Source: Desulfovibrio sp. DV (GTDB lineage Bacteria > Desulfobacterota > Desulfovibrionia > Desulfovibrionales > Desulfovibrionaceae). From it: DNA of 39,562 bases. The translations under genes were made by a program, and so were the position numbers. Below, in pieces: positions 23,692 through 32,547 of the stretch (positions are counted from its first letter, which is position 1; each line of letters starts with the position of its first letter). Location of the stretch: contig NZ_MLBG01000032.1 of assembly GCF_001936595.1 (NCBI RefSeq), forward strand, positions 1-39,562, written 5' to 3'. Below the pieces are notes generated by a model, which ran no database searches, was not told the DNA's origin, and saw nothing but the letters and a program-made list of their open reading frames with translations.

Positions 23692-24285
23692 ATGGACGTG
23701 TCCAAACAGGTGCTTGTGGATGCGGCGGTACGACGGTTCGACGCGGTCGGCTGTGAAGGGGTCGCAACGAGCGATCTCGTGCGCCGGCTCGGGGTGTCCC
23801 CCGGCCTGGTGTACCGGCATTTCAAGAATCGCGACGAGCTGTTGGCGGCCGTGCTGGCCCGGGTGCAGGGGGAACTCTTTGCCCACATCGAGGCCAGCTG
23901 CCCGGTTGTGCCCGGCGAACGGGCCTTGTCCATGATTCTGCGTCTGGCCGAGGCCTACAGCCGTTTTCTGGAGTCGCGGCCGCAGGTGTACAGCGACATC
24001 CTCAGTCCGCAGGGCCGGGGGCGGTCTCCGGTTGCCGGGGAATCCGGCCTGGAACTTGCCCGGCTGTCTGCCCGGGTGGTCAAACAGTTTGAGGTGCTGC
24101 TGCTCCTGGGGCGTCTGGATGGCTCGGTGCGGCCTGAAGCTGCCGGCGACACGGCCCGTCGCATCGTGTGCGTGCTGGTCGGGACGGTGCGCCTTCGGCT
24201 GACCCATGTCCGGGCCAGGACCAGGAACCTCCGGGCCATGCTGATTGCCCTGGCCGGAGCGCGAAGCGCCAACAGAGCCGCCTGA
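23692..24285 (+). CDS. TetR-family transcriptional regulator
   Basis: A 197-residue regulator with a typical N-terminal helix-turn-helix: VLVDAAVRRFDAVGCEG, TSDLVRRLGVSPGLVYRHF and KNRDELLAAV. The C-terminal ligand-binding half (YSRFLESRPQVYSDIL and onward) is not assignable to a known effector class. ATG 23692 follows GGAGGACGGAC. The upstream region holds long inverted repeats suggesting self-regulation. The exported-protein gene 121 bases downstream is the only candidate target on the same strand. Confidence 0.87.
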   Translation: MDVSKQVLVDAAVRRFDAVGCEGVATSDLVRRLGVSPGLVYRHFKNRDELLAAVLARVQGELFAHIEASCPVVPGERALSMILRLAEAYSRFLESRPQVYSDILSPQGRGRSPVAGESGLELARLSARVVKQFEVLLLLGRLDGSVRPEAAGDTARRIVCVLVGTVRLRLTHVRARTRNLRAMLIALAGARSANRAA

Positions 24286-24346
24286 GACCGAATATCCCGA
24301 ATGTAGTCCGATCCGGCCTCCTTGCCCTCAGCCGTCATTTCCTTTA

Positions 24347-24362
24347 CGATTTCAGGAAATCG
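24347..24362. promoter_or_regulatory. Inverted repeat before the small exported protein gene
   Basis: CGATTTC and GAAATCG form a perfect 7-bp palindrome with a two-base gap. ATTTCC (24337-24342) and GGAAAT (24355-24360) overlap it as a second inverted pair. It lies 45 bases before the ATG at 24407 and could be an operator or an mRNA hairpin. Confidence 0.35.
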
Positions 24363-24406
24363 ATATGGCGTATGGGTGTCCGGCACTCGTAACGTTGGAG
24401 GCTGTC

Positions 24407-24913
24407 ATGGTGTTCCGTTTTCTGGTGTCCTGCATATTGGCGACACTTCTTTTTGCCGCAACCGCAATGGCTGGTGAATTCGACTGCGCCAAGCCGCAGT
24501 ACGGCAAGCCGCTTGCAACAATGAATGACAGCGGCTATTTCGTAAAGTTCAAGGATGCGGGCGGTGTCGCCTATTATAACTTTACCGGACCGTGCAAACT
24601 CGGCGTCCACGAACGCCTGGCTCCAACGATTGTGTACGGTGTTGTGAACGGGAACCTCTACAGCCGGGTCATGCGGACCGAACACGACGACATCGCGATC
24701 ATCAAGCAGGTGACAACCAAGCTGGCCGGTACGCCCAAGACCACGGATGAAGGGGAGTGGACGGTCATGCGTTGGAATTTTCCAGAAAAGCAGATCAAGA
24801 TGAAGCTCAAATACAACAACGCCACCAAGGCCACCAAGTCGGCCCTCTATTTTGAACCCCTGCGTCCGGGCAAGGGGGATGGCGACGGCCAGGAAGATAC
24901 TCTGGACGACTAG
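24407..24913 (+). CDS. Small exported protein of unknown function
   Basis: A 168-residue protein with a clear signal peptide (about residues 1-22, ILATLLFAATAMA then GEFDC). The mature part is about 146 residues with two cysteines (27 and 63) that could form a disulfide, and a Lys/Asp-rich C-terminus. No family recognised. ATG 24407 follows GGAGG by about seven bases; the upstream in-frame extension overlaps the TetR gene and has no ribosome site. Its base composition is less GC-rich than its neighbours. A strong terminator follows. Confidence 0.8.
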   Translation: MVFRFLVSCILATLLFAATAMAGEFDCAKPQYGKPLATMNDSGYFVKFKDAGGVAYYNFTGPCKLGVHERLAPTIVYGVVNGNLYSRVMRTEHDDIAIIKQVTTKLAGTPKTTDEGEWTVMRWNFPEKQIKMKLKYNNATKATKSALYFEPLRPGKGDGDGQEDTLDD

Positions 24914-24942
24914 GCTGGCCGTCCGTGCCGCTTTTTGGCGCA

Positions 24943-24979
24943 GTCCGCCGTCCGGGTTCCGGGCGGCGGACTTTTTTTT
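24943..24979 (+). terminator. Rho-independent terminator after the exported protein gene
   Basis: A 13-bp stem (24943-24955 with 24959-24971, one G-T pair), a three-base loop and eight T's at 24972-24979. It separates this gene from the convergent addB end. Confidence 0.93.
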
Positions 24980-25002
24980 GGGTCGCCTGTCGCGGCCCGG
25001 GG

Positions 25003-27966
25003 TCAGGCCTGGCAGGCGGTCTTGAACTCGCAGTAGGGGCAGCGGCGCTCGTCCGGGCGCGGGGCAAAGCGTGTGGCGGCGCGCAGGCTGCGGATGAGGG
25101 CGGCCAGGAGCCGGGGCGTATTGCGCCGGATGGCCTCGTTTCTGGCGTCCGGGTCCAGGCGGGGGCCAAACAGGGGGCGCTCCTGGCCCCGGTCGCGCAG
25201 CTCCACAAAGGCGGCGTCAGCCGGCGTCTCGCCCCGGCTGGTGGCATAGAGCCAGCAGTAAAGGGGCAGCTGCACGCTGCCCAGACGTCTGGCCAGGGTG
25301 TCCAACAGCCCGTCGTCGGCCACAAGCCCGGTGCTCTGGGCCACCCGGTCCCACAAGGCCTCATCGGTCCAGACCGTGTTTTTGGGCGCGGACAGGCCGC
25401 CGGTCTTGTAATCCAAAATGACGATGCCTTCCTGGCGCTGGTCGATGCGGTCGGCCCGCCCGGCCAGGGGGTAGCTGCGGGCGTCCACCTCCAGGCTGGC
25501 CACGAGTTCCGTTTCCAGGGCCAGGGGCGTGGTGCGCGGGGTGGCGGCTGCGGCCTCGGCCAGCCGCGCCCGGCCCGAGCGCACAAGCAGGAGCTGGCCG
25601 TCCGGCGGCAGGGCGGCGTAGGCCGGACTGGCCCGCATGTGGCGCTCGTAGCAGTCGGCCAGGGCGACCGGGTCGAGGTCTGCGCCGTCGATGTCCCGGT
25701 CGAGAAAGGGCGTGAAATACTCCCGCAGCACGGCGTGGACCACCTCGCCGACTGCCGCCCGGTCGCCGTCCTCGGCCACCTCGTCCAGGGCGGCCAGGGG
25801 GGAGAGGTAGCGGTAGAAAAAGCGTAGCGGACAGGCGAGGTAGGTATCGAAAAAGGTGGCCGAAAGGCGCTTGTCGGCCAGATAGGCGGCCAGGCGCGCG
25901 GCCACCTCGGCCGTGACCGGCATGGACGGGTCGCAGTGGGGAATGGGGCAGGGCGGCAGGCGCACGATGGAGACCGGGTCCTCGCCGGCGGCCAGCACCC
26001 GGCCCAGGCGTTTCTCCTCTTCCCAGAGAAGCTGCTCCACGAACCGGCTGCGGCTCGGCCGGTCCTCGAAAAGGCCGGTGCCGGTGGCCCCGGTGCGGTA
26101 GAGCACGGTAATCTCGCCGGCCCCGAAAAAGAGCCGGTAGAGGTTGTAGGCGGCCACGATGTCGCTCTCCCGGGAGTCGGGCAGATCGAGCAGGCGGCGC
26201 AGGGTGTCCGGGAGCAGGGCGTCGTAGCGCGGCGCACCGGGAATCTTGTCCTCCACGGCGTCCAGGAGAAACACCCGCTTAAACGACAAAAGGCGCGTCT
26301 CCAGGACGCCCAGGACCTGCAGCCCGGTCAGCGGCTCGGCCTCAAAGGGGGCGCGCTCGTCGGCGAGCAGGCGGCGAAGCAGGGCAAACAGCGTGGGCGT
26401 CGGCAGGATGGCGTCGGCCAGCCGGCCGGCGGTCAGGGACGGGATGACGTCCGAGGCCAGCCGGAACAGGCATTCGGCGTCAATCAAAAAGCGCTCCCAG
26501 GCGTCGCCGGCGTGGTCGGGATCAAGGAGCAGTTCGGCCAGCCCCATAAGGGCGTTGCCCAGGGCGCGCGGCGTGTCCACGGCCTCAAAGGCGGTGAGGC
26601 AGACGGTGAGCGTCTGCCCGGCCAGGGCCAGGACCTCGGGGGAGGGCGGATTGTCCTCGTCGCTGCCGGACAGCGGCAGGGAAAAGGGCTCGACATAGGC
26701 CCCGCCCTGGCGAATGGCCGCCTCCAGGCTGTGAAAGACGGCGCGCAGGGGCTCGCTGGCCCCGGCGCGCAGCATCTTGAGATAGGGATGGCGCAAAAGC
26801 GCCACCAGTTCGCGCCAGTGATAGCGCCCGGCGGCCAGACGGGTTTCCTGGAGGCTTAAGATGGTCTCCAGAAGCCGGGCCAGGGCCGAGCGGGCCAGCG
26901 GATAGCCCATGGAGATGTTGACGTCTTTTTTAGGCAGGATGTGCAGCACCGGGGAAAGCAGCCCGGTGTCGGGCAGGACGATGGCTGTGCCGTCCAGGTC
27001 CGGGGCTTCGGTGAGATGCTGTTCCAGGGCTTTTAATTCCGCGTGGAGATCGTGGGCCTCGATGAAGCGCAGTTTTTTCGAGGACAGGTTGGCGGCGTCG
27101 GCGTCCAGCATCAGGGTGGCCCGGGCCGGGTCGGCCTTGGTGCGAAGCCGGCGGGCCTTGCCGGAGGTGACGACCATGGCCCGGGCCTTCCAGTCCCGCA
27201 GCCAGCGCTCCTGCTCCCGGCAGGCGAAATGGACCGGCCGGCCGCCGTCGGCCAGGGCCGGATCGGCGTGCCAGACCAGTTCCAGCAGATCCTTTTTCCA
27301 CAGGCCGTGGAAGACCTTTTTCTCGGCCCCGGACAGCACGGCAAAACCGCAGGCGAAGATGCGCCGGCCGGCAAACCGGGCGGCAATGTCCGGGGCATGT
27401 TCGGCGGCCAGGGCGGCGCACAAGCCCGGCGTGCCCAAGCCTTCGGCGGTCAGGCGCTCCCGGTAGCGGTCGTGGATGGTCCCGAGCCGGGCCAGGAGGG
27501 CGGCAGCCGGCAGCAGCACCTGCCCTTCCATGTGGGCCAGATCCCGGCCGGGCACGCCCTGGCGAAACAGTTCCTCCATGAGTTCGGCCAACTCTAGGCC
27601 CCAGGGGAAAAAGGCGCTGATGTCGGTGGGGAAATCGCTTTCTTCCCCGGTCTCGGCGGCCAGACCGGCCACGATGTCGTGGAGGATGGCCACCCGGTCC
27701 AGGGCGTCGAGCATGACCGGCGGGGCCGGGGCATAGGCCGCCCCGAGTCCGGCCGTCCATTCCCCCACGGCCGCGATTTCCGGGAGCACCAGCGGCTTGG
27801 CCAGGTCGGGCATGGCGGCCAGCCGGTCGCACAGGTGCCGGGCGGCCCGGCGCAGGGGGAAAAGCACCAGCACGTCGCGGAAATCGCCGCCGGTTGCGGC
27901 CACGAGGCGCTCGGCCAGACCGGCGAAGAACTCCTCGGTCCAGGGAATGATGCTGACGGGTTTCAT
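25003..27966 (-). CDS. addB: AddB-like PD-(D/E)XK nuclease/helicase-like subunit with iron-sulfur cysteines
   Basis: A 987-residue partner of AddA in double-strand-break end processing. The N-terminus is an inactivated helicase-like region with RDVLVLFPLRRAARHL in place of a Walker A motif, as in AddB. The C-terminal nuclease has Asp852-Tyr-Lys854 in VILDYKTG. Cys712 (LACPLRFFYRY) plus Cys976, Cys979 and Cys985 (CPYCEFKTAC) match the four-cysteine pattern that holds a 4Fe-4S cluster in AddB nucleases. The ATG at 27966 overlaps the addA stop (ATGA). An apparent longer reading to 28443 is only the frame-shifted part of addA. Confidence 0.88.
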   Translation of the reverse strand: MKPVSIIPWTEEFFAGLAERLVAATGGDFRDVLVLFPLRRAARHLCDRLAAMPDLAKPLVLPEIAAVGEWTAGLGAAYAPAPPVMLDALDRVAILHDIVAGLAAETGEESDFPTDISAFFPWGLELAELMEELFRQGVPGRDLAHMEGQVLLPAAALLARLGTIHDRYRERLTAEGLGTPGLCAALAAEHAPDIAARFAGRRIFACGFAVLSGAEKKVFHGLWKKDLLELVWHADPALADGGRPVHFACREQERWLRDWKARAMVVTSGKARRLRTKADPARATLMLDADAANLSSKKLRFIEAHDLHAELKALEQHLTEAPDLDGTAIVLPDTGLLSPVLHILPKKDVNISMGYPLARSALARLLETILSLQETRLAAGRYHWRELVALLRHPYLKMLRAGASEPLRAVFHSLEAAIRQGGAYVEPFSLPLSGSDEDNPPSPEVLALAGQTLTVCLTAFEAVDTPRALGNALMGLAELLLDPDHAGDAWERFLIDAECLFRLASDVIPSLTAGRLADAILPTPTLFALLRRLLADERAPFEAEPLTGLQVLGVLETRLLSFKRVFLLDAVEDKIPGAPRYDALLPDTLRRLLDLPDSRESDIVAAYNLYRLFFGAGEITVLYRTGATGTGLFEDRPSRSRFVEQLLWEEEKRLGRVLAAGEDPVSIVRLPPCPIPHCDPSMPVTAEVAARLAAYLADKRLSATFFDTYLACPLRFFYRYLSPLAALDEVAEDGDRAAVGEVVHAVLREYFTPFLDRDIDGADLDPVALADCYERHMRASPAYAALPPDGQLLLVRSGRARLAEAAAATPRTTPLALETELVASLEVDARSYPLAGRADRIDQRQEGIVILDYKTGGLSAPKNTVWTDEALWDRVAQSTGLVADDGLLDTLARRLGSVQLPLYCWLYATSRGETPADAAFVELRDRGQERPLFGPRLDPDARNEAIRRNTPRLLAALIRSLRAATRFAPRPDERRCPYCEFKTACQA

Positions 27967-30900
27967 GAGGCGCACTCCACGGGGCGGCACTCCCGGCGGT
28001 CGAGGTAGACGAGGAAGCCGGCGGCCGGGGCGTTGGCCAGTCCGGGCAGGCGGCGGATCAGGTCGCAGTAGCGGCGCACCTGGGCTTCGTGGGCGGCGTC
28101 GGGGCGGCCGGTCTTGAAATCGGCCACAGTGATGCCGGACGGGGAGGCGGTAAAGATGTCGGGCCGGTGGCGCTCGCCGTCCTCGGCCAGGATGTCGCGC
28201 TCGCAGTAGCCGGCGGCCAGGATCGGGGCGATTTCCGGCAGTCCGGCCAGCCACAGGAGCATGTCGGTGAATTCGCCGGCCAGGCGGCTTCGCAGCCGGG
28301 CGTCCAGGCGGGCCGGGCCAAGGGCTTGCCCCACGGCCTTGGCTGCGGCCGGCCGGGGATCGTCCGGGAGAAATCCGGCCCGCACAAAGCCTTCGGCGGC
28401 CAAGGTGGGCCAGTTCGCCGCGGCGTTTTTCGGTAAAGCGCATGGCCTCGCGGATGTCCCGGGCGACGTTGCGATAGACCTTGAGCCGGGGCAGCCAGGA
28501 CAGCGGCGGTTCGGGATCGACCAGGGACGGCCGGAGGTCCGGTGGGCCGGGCAGGCCGACCCGGCCCCGGCCGGGGTCTCGGGCGGCGTGCCGATGCGGA
28601 TTGGCGTGCCGTCGGCCGGATCGTTGCCAAAGGCGGCAAAAAGCACGGCCATGGCCCGGGTGAGGGGATAGGCGGCCTTGTCGCGCAGGGGGCCGTGGCC
28701 GGGCACGAAGGCGTGCAACTCGACCTGCGGCCGGGTCCAGGCCACGTAGAGCAGATGGATCTGTTCGGCCAGCTCCCTGGCCCGCCGCGCCGCATAGGCC
28801 CGGCCCAGGCCGGGCTGGTCCGGGACCAGCAGGGTGCCCTCGGGCAGGTGGGCAGCCACCAGCTCGGGGTGGCGGTTGTCGGTGTGGAAATGGTGGTAGG
28901 GGACGACCACGGCCGGGAACTGGAGCCCCTTGGCCTTGTGGATGGTCATGACCCTGACGGCCCCGGCGTTTTCGGGCTGGGGGACCTTCTCGTCCTCGCC
29001 GTGTTCGTTCCAGAATTCCAGGAAGGCGGAGATGGAGGAACGGCCGTCGTTCTCGGCCAGATAGGCGATTTCCAGGAAGCGGCGCACAAAGGCCTCGTCT
29101 CCGGGCCGACGCTCGATCAGGCGGTAGCCGGAGACCACCGAGCGCAGGACGTCATAGGGGCCGGCCAGGCCGGTCTGGCGCAGATAGGGGCGGATGAGCC
29201 GCTGCCAGACCTCGGGCCAGCGGGCGGCAAAGGCCAGGGACAGCGAGGCCCGGCGCGGCAGCCCGGCCAGCCAGCCGGCCAGTTCCTCGCGGCCGAGGCC
29301 CGAAAGGTCGCCGAAAAGCTCCTGGCCCGAGACAAAAGCCCAAAAGGACAGGCTGTCCGGCGGATAATCCAGAAAGGCCAGCAGGGCGGCAAGCTGGCGG
29401 ATCAGCGGATGGTCGGCCAGACGCAGGCTGTTTTCCGTCACCACCTCAATGCCGGCGTCCACCAGCCACGAGGCCACGCGTCCGGCCTGGGGGTTGGTGC
29501 GGGTGAGCACGGCCACGCCCCCGGCCCCGTGGCGCGGAAGCAGTTCGTCGCGCAAGAGTGCCAGCAGGCTGTCCCGGGCAGCGGCGTCATAGTCCTCGAC
29601 CGCCTCGGCCGGCAGGGCCGTGACCCGGACATGGCCCGGCGGGCCGGCATAGGTATCGGGCACTTCCTGGGCCGCCCCGGCAAAGGCCCGCTCAAGGGCG
29701 CCGGCCAACTGCGGCGCGGCAGCGGCCAGATCCGGGCCAAGGAGGGCCTCGGCCGTCAGCCTGGCCTGGCCGGGATCGGCCAGGGGCGCGAAAAAGCGGT
29801 TGTTGACGCCAACAATGGCCGGGGCGCTTCGCCAGTTGCGGGGCAGGGCGTCGTAGTGCGGCGCGGCCACGGCGCACAGCTCGGGATCGGCCGGGGCCTC
29901 GTCAAAAAGGGCGGCATCGCCGCCGCGCCAGCCGTAGATGGCCTGCTTGACGTCGCCAACGAGATAGAGGCTCCCGCCGCGGGCCAGGCTTTCCAGGGCC
30001 AAAAGGCGCAGCACCGCCCATTGGCTCCTGGCCGTGTCCTGGAACTCGTCGATAAGCATGTGGGCCAGCCCCGAGCCCATGCGGCACCAGGCGTCGGGCA
30101 CGCCGTCCTCGCCGGAAAGCCGGGCCGCCACCAGACGCGCCCACTGGGACTGGGGCAGCATCCGCATCCGGGCCAGATAGCTCGGAAAATCTTCGGCCAG
30201 ACGCCTGGCCAGGGTCAGAAACGGGGCCAGCCCCATGGCCCCGAGCAGCACCGGGGCCTCCCGGCGGCAGACGGCGTGGGCCGCAGACAGGGCAGCATAG
30301 AGGCGCTCCAGATCGGGCGTGACCCGGTCGCGGGAGGCCTTGAGCACGCACTCGGCCAGGGAGGCCTTGGCGGCAAAGGCCGAGGTGGGAAGCTCGGCGG
30401 CATTGTCGCAGTCCCGGCTTTTACGCAAAAATGTCAGGAAGTTGGAACTGCCGGCCAGACCGGCCGTGTCCAGGGCCAGCAGCATGGCTCCGGCCGCGTT
30501 TTGCACCGCCCCAAGCCGCCGGGTCAGGCCCAGGCGCAGGGTGTCGGCATCGACGCTGCCGCAGCCGGGATCGGCCAGCACATGGCCGGCCACGGCCAGC
30601 AACTGGTCGCGAAAGGGTTGGGTCGGCAAAAAGCCCTTGGTGCGGCCCAAAAGCGCCCCGGCCGCCTCGGAAAACTGGCGGGCCAGCCCTGGATCGGCCG
30701 GCAGGGTGGCGGCCAGCCGGTCGTAGAGGTCGGCCAGGATGGCCTTGTCATCGAAACACGGCTCGAAATCCGGGCGCAGCCCCAGTTCCAGGGCGAACAC
30801 CCGGGCCATGAGGTAGAGCAGGCTGTCGATGGTGCGGATATTGAGGCGTTGGGCATGGATGAGGAGCGCTTCCAGCTCGCGCCGGGCCGTGCCCCGGTCC

Positions 30901-31148
30901 CGGGCGTTGCCGCCGCCCTGGCCCAGGGCCATTTGCTTGAGCGCCTCGATGACACGCTCGCGCATTTCGGCGGCAGCCTTGTTGGTGAAGGTCACCGCCA
31001 GGATGTCCGGCACGGCATAGGCGGCGTCGCCCACATCGCCGCAGGCCCGGGGCAGGTCGCGGCTGGCCCCGAGGACGAGGGAGAGGAAGCGGTGGGTCAG
31101 GGCATGGGTCTTGCCCGACCCGGCCGAGGCCTTGACCTGGATGAGCAT
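27963..31148 (-). CDS. addA: AddA/RecB-like UvrD-family helicase-nuclease (with a frame-shifted segment)
   Basis: A 1061-residue helicase-nuclease. Walker A is ASAGSGKT (residues 7-14); further helicase motifs are DEFQDTARSQWAVLR, LVGDVKQAIYGWRGGDA, VMTIHKAKGLQFPAVVVP and LLYVAWTRP. The C-terminal nuclease has Asp1010-Phe-Lys in VADFKTG. Residues about 862-914 read as odd, rare-codon sequence, while the neighbouring frame gives a normal RecB-like stretch (WLPRLKVYRNVARDIREAM, TEKRRGELAH). The frame seems to slip near 28560 and return near 28404. ATG 31148 is seven bases after AAGGAG. First gene of the addAB pair. Confidence 0.87.
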   Translation of the reverse strand: MLIQVKASAGSGKTHALTHRFLSLVLGASRDLPRACGDVGDAAYAVPDILAVTFTNKAAAEMRERVIEALKQMALGQGGGNARDRGTARRELEALLIHAQRLNIRTIDSLLYLMARVFALELGLRPDFEPCFDDKAILADLYDRLAATLPADPGLARQFSEAAGALLGRTKGFLPTQPFRDQLLAVAGHVLADPGCGSVDADTLRLGLTRRLGAVQNAAGAMLLALDTAGLAGSSNFLTFLRKSRDCDNAAELPTSAFAAKASLAECVLKASRDRVTPDLERLYAALSAAHAVCRREAPVLLGAMGLAPFLTLARRLAEDFPSYLARMRMLPQSQWARLVAARLSGEDGVPDAWCRMGSGLAHMLIDEFQDTARSQWAVLRLLALESLARGGSLYLVGDVKQAIYGWRGGDAALFDEAPADPELCAVAAPHYDALPRNWRSAPAIVGVNNRFFAPLADPGQARLTAEALLGPDLAAAAPQLAGALERAFAGAAQEVPDTYAGPPGHVRVTALPAEAVEDYDAAARDSLLALLRDELLPRHGAGGVAVLTRTNPQAGRVASWLVDAGIEVVTENSLRLADHPLIRQLAALLAFLDYPPDSLSFWAFVSGQELFGDLSGLGREELAGWLAGLPRRASLSLAFAARWPEVWQRLIRPYLRQTGLAGPYDVLRSVVSGYRLIERRPGDEAFVRRFLEIAYLAENDGRSSISAFLEFWNEHGEDEKVPQPENAGAVRVMTIHKAKGLQFPAVVVPYHHFHTDNRHPELVAAHLPEGTLLVPDQPGLGRAYAARRARELAEQIHLLYVAWTRPQVELHAFVPGHGPLRDKAAYPLTRAMAVLFAAFGNDPADGTPIRIGTPPETPAGAGSACPAHRTSGRPWSIPNRRCPGCPGSRSIATSPGTSARPCALPKNAAANWPTLAAEGFVRAGFLPDDPRPAAAKAVGQALGPARLDARLRSRLAGEFTDMLLWLAGLPEIAPILAAGYCERDILAEDGERHRPDIFTASPSGITVADFKTGRPDAAHEAQVRRYCDLIRRLPGLANAPAAGFLVYLDRRECRPVECAS

Positions 31149-31217
31149 GGGGCGGCTCCTTGACGAAATGGTGGGCAAGGCTACCCGGAACTGCCCGGGG
31201 GCGCAATGTCGCGGCCC

Positions 31218-31245
31218 TTGCACTTGGCCGGGCGAAGCCTATGAT
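31218..31245 (+). promoter_or_regulatory. Predicted sigma70 promoter of the RluA-type gene (possibly leaderless)
   Basis: TTGCAC (31218-31223) and TATGAT (31240-31245) are 16 bases apart. The gene's ATG begins at 31252, six bases after the -10 box, exactly where transcription should start. Confidence 0.55.
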
Positions 31246-31251
31246 AGCCGG

Positions 31252-32118
31252 ATGCACAAGGAAACTGACAAACTGACGGTTCCGGCCACAGCCGACGGCT
31301 GGCGGCTGGACCGGGTAATGGAACTGCTTTTGCCCGACACCGGGCTTCGCAGCCGGCGGCGGCTGGTGGAATCCGGGGCCGTGGCCGTGGACGGACGGGA
31401 TAAGCCGTGCGGCTATCGGGTGCGGGCCGGGCAGGAAATCGTCGTGTCACCCGTGGTCCGGCCGGCCAGCTTTGGCCCGGCCGACGTGCCGGTGGTCCTC
31501 ATGGTTGGCGACTATGCGGTTGTGGCCAAGCCGGCGGGCCTTCATACCTCGTCTTTGGCCCACGGCGGCGGCGAAAGCGTCGAGGGCCTGCTCCCGGCGC
31601 TTTTCCCGGGGCGCCAGGCCGTGCTCCTGTCGCGTCTGGATCGGCTGACCACCGGGCTTTTGCCCGTGGCCTTTTCGGAGGAGGCGGCAGCGGCCTACCG
31701 GGATATGGAAGAGTCGGGCAAGGTGGTCAAGACCTACATGGCAGTGGGCTGGGGCGAGACAACCGGCTGCTTCCGGGTGGAAAACGACCTGGACGTGGCT
31801 GATCGCCGCAAGACCCGGGTGCTGGTGCGCCTGTCGTTTGACTCCCTGCGCATGACCGATGTGGAGGCTGTGGCCGCCGGCGGCGGGGCAACGCTTTTTC
31901 GCTGCGTCATCAACAAAGGCGCGCGCCACCAGATCCGGGCCCATCTGGCCCATCTGGGCCACCCGCTGGTGGGGGACCCGCTCTACGGCTACGGCGAGGG
32001 GGAGCGGCTTTTTCTGCACTGCGCCGGCATCGACTGCCCGGCCTTTGCCGCCCGGTTGGACGCACCCTGGACGATTGGCGACGCCACCTGGCTGATTTCA
32101 GGGGATGCGGCGGAGTAG
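31252..32118 (+). CDS. RluA-family pseudouridine synthase
   Basis: A 288-residue enzyme that isomerises specific uridines in rRNA or tRNA to pseudouridine. An S4 RNA-binding domain (about 12-65, RLDRVMELLLPDTGLRSRRR) precedes the catalytic domain. The catalytic aspartate lies in LSRLDRLTTGLLPVA; the family consensus is HRLDxxTSG, so His is replaced by Ser and Ser by Thr. Later motifs include GARHQIRAHLAHLGHPLVGD. Which of RluA, RluC or RluD it matches is not clear. No ribosome site precedes ATG 31252. Divergent from addA. Confidence 0.9.
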   Translation: MHKETDKLTVPATADGWRLDRVMELLLPDTGLRSRRRLVESGAVAVDGRDKPCGYRVRAGQEIVVSPVVRPASFGPADVPVVLMVGDYAVVAKPAGLHTSSLAHGGGESVEGLLPALFPGRQAVLLSRLDRLTTGLLPVAFSEEAAAAYRDMEESGKVVKTYMAVGWGETTGCFRVENDLDVADRRKTRVLVRLSFDSLRMTDVEAVAAGGGATLFRCVINKGARHQIRAHLAHLGHPLVGDPLYGYGEGERLFLHCAGIDCPAFAARLDAPWTIGDATWLISGDAAE

Positions 32119-32193
32119 GTTGCGATAAGAAACCGTGTTTGCGATAGTGCTTCGGACAAGGACCGGCCCGGCCGGCAACAGACGGGACGCGTC

Positions 32194-32376
32194 CTAGTCG
32201 GTTTCGGTGGCCAGGGCGTCGAGGAGGCCTTCGATGATCTCATAGCGCTGGATCAGGTAGGTGCCTGATTCCACGCGGCGCTTGAGTTCCTCGATGCGTT
32301 GGGCGCGTTCGACCGGATCTTCCTGATGGCCGATGGCGACGCCTCTGGCGCGGTGGTGCTTGGCGGGTGCGTTCAT
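32194..32376 (-). CDS. FlgM-like anti-sigma factor (short)
   Basis: A 60-residue protein whose C-terminal half, RAQRIEELKRRVESGTYLI followed by a helix ending LLDALATETD, matches the sigma-28-binding region of FlgM (consensus ...L+..I..G.Y......A..ll). FlgM holds the flagellar sigma factor FliA inactive until the hook is complete. It is shorter than typical FlgM (about 97 residues) but has the key half. The start ATG at 32376 follows AAGGAAG. It is alone on its strand with no flagellar genes adjacent, so the flagellar role is inferred. Confidence 0.72.
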   Translation of the reverse strand: MNAPAKHHRARGVAIGHQEDPVERAQRIEELKRRVESGTYLIQRYEIIEGLLDALATETD

Positions 32377-32511
32377 GACGGACTTCCTTGTCGGAGCAGC
32401 CCCGGCCGGCCGGGGCGAAAACCTGTGTCGCTGCTCTCTTCGGTTGTCTTGACCGGCCTCTTTAGCGCGACAGCGAAATAATCGGAAAATGGCCCTGGCC
32501 GCAAAAAACAC

Positions 32512-32540
32512 TTGCGGGCCGGGGAGGGGTTGTTTATAAA
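32512..32540 (+). promoter_or_regulatory. Predicted sigma70 promoter of the S24 repressor gene (leaderless)
   Basis: TTGCGG (32512-32517), a 17-base spacer and TATAAA (32535-32540). The ATG at 32548 is seven bases after the -10 box, so the mRNA would begin at or within a base of the start codon. GTTTATAAAAC (32532-32542) overlaps the -10 box and shares GTTTAT with the palindrome downstream of the gene. Confidence 0.62.
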
Positions 32541-32547
32541 ACGCAAC

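Noticed and set aside
27967-28443. N-terminal extension of addB up to 28443
   Set aside because: The frame begins inside addA; its first residues (TEKRRGELAH) are the displaced addA frame and the remainder is a shadow. addB has its own ATG at 27966 overlapping the addA stop.
28542-31163. 873-codon plus-strand frame opposite addA
   Set aside because: Antisense shadow of addA with Gly/Gln-rich composition and no motif.
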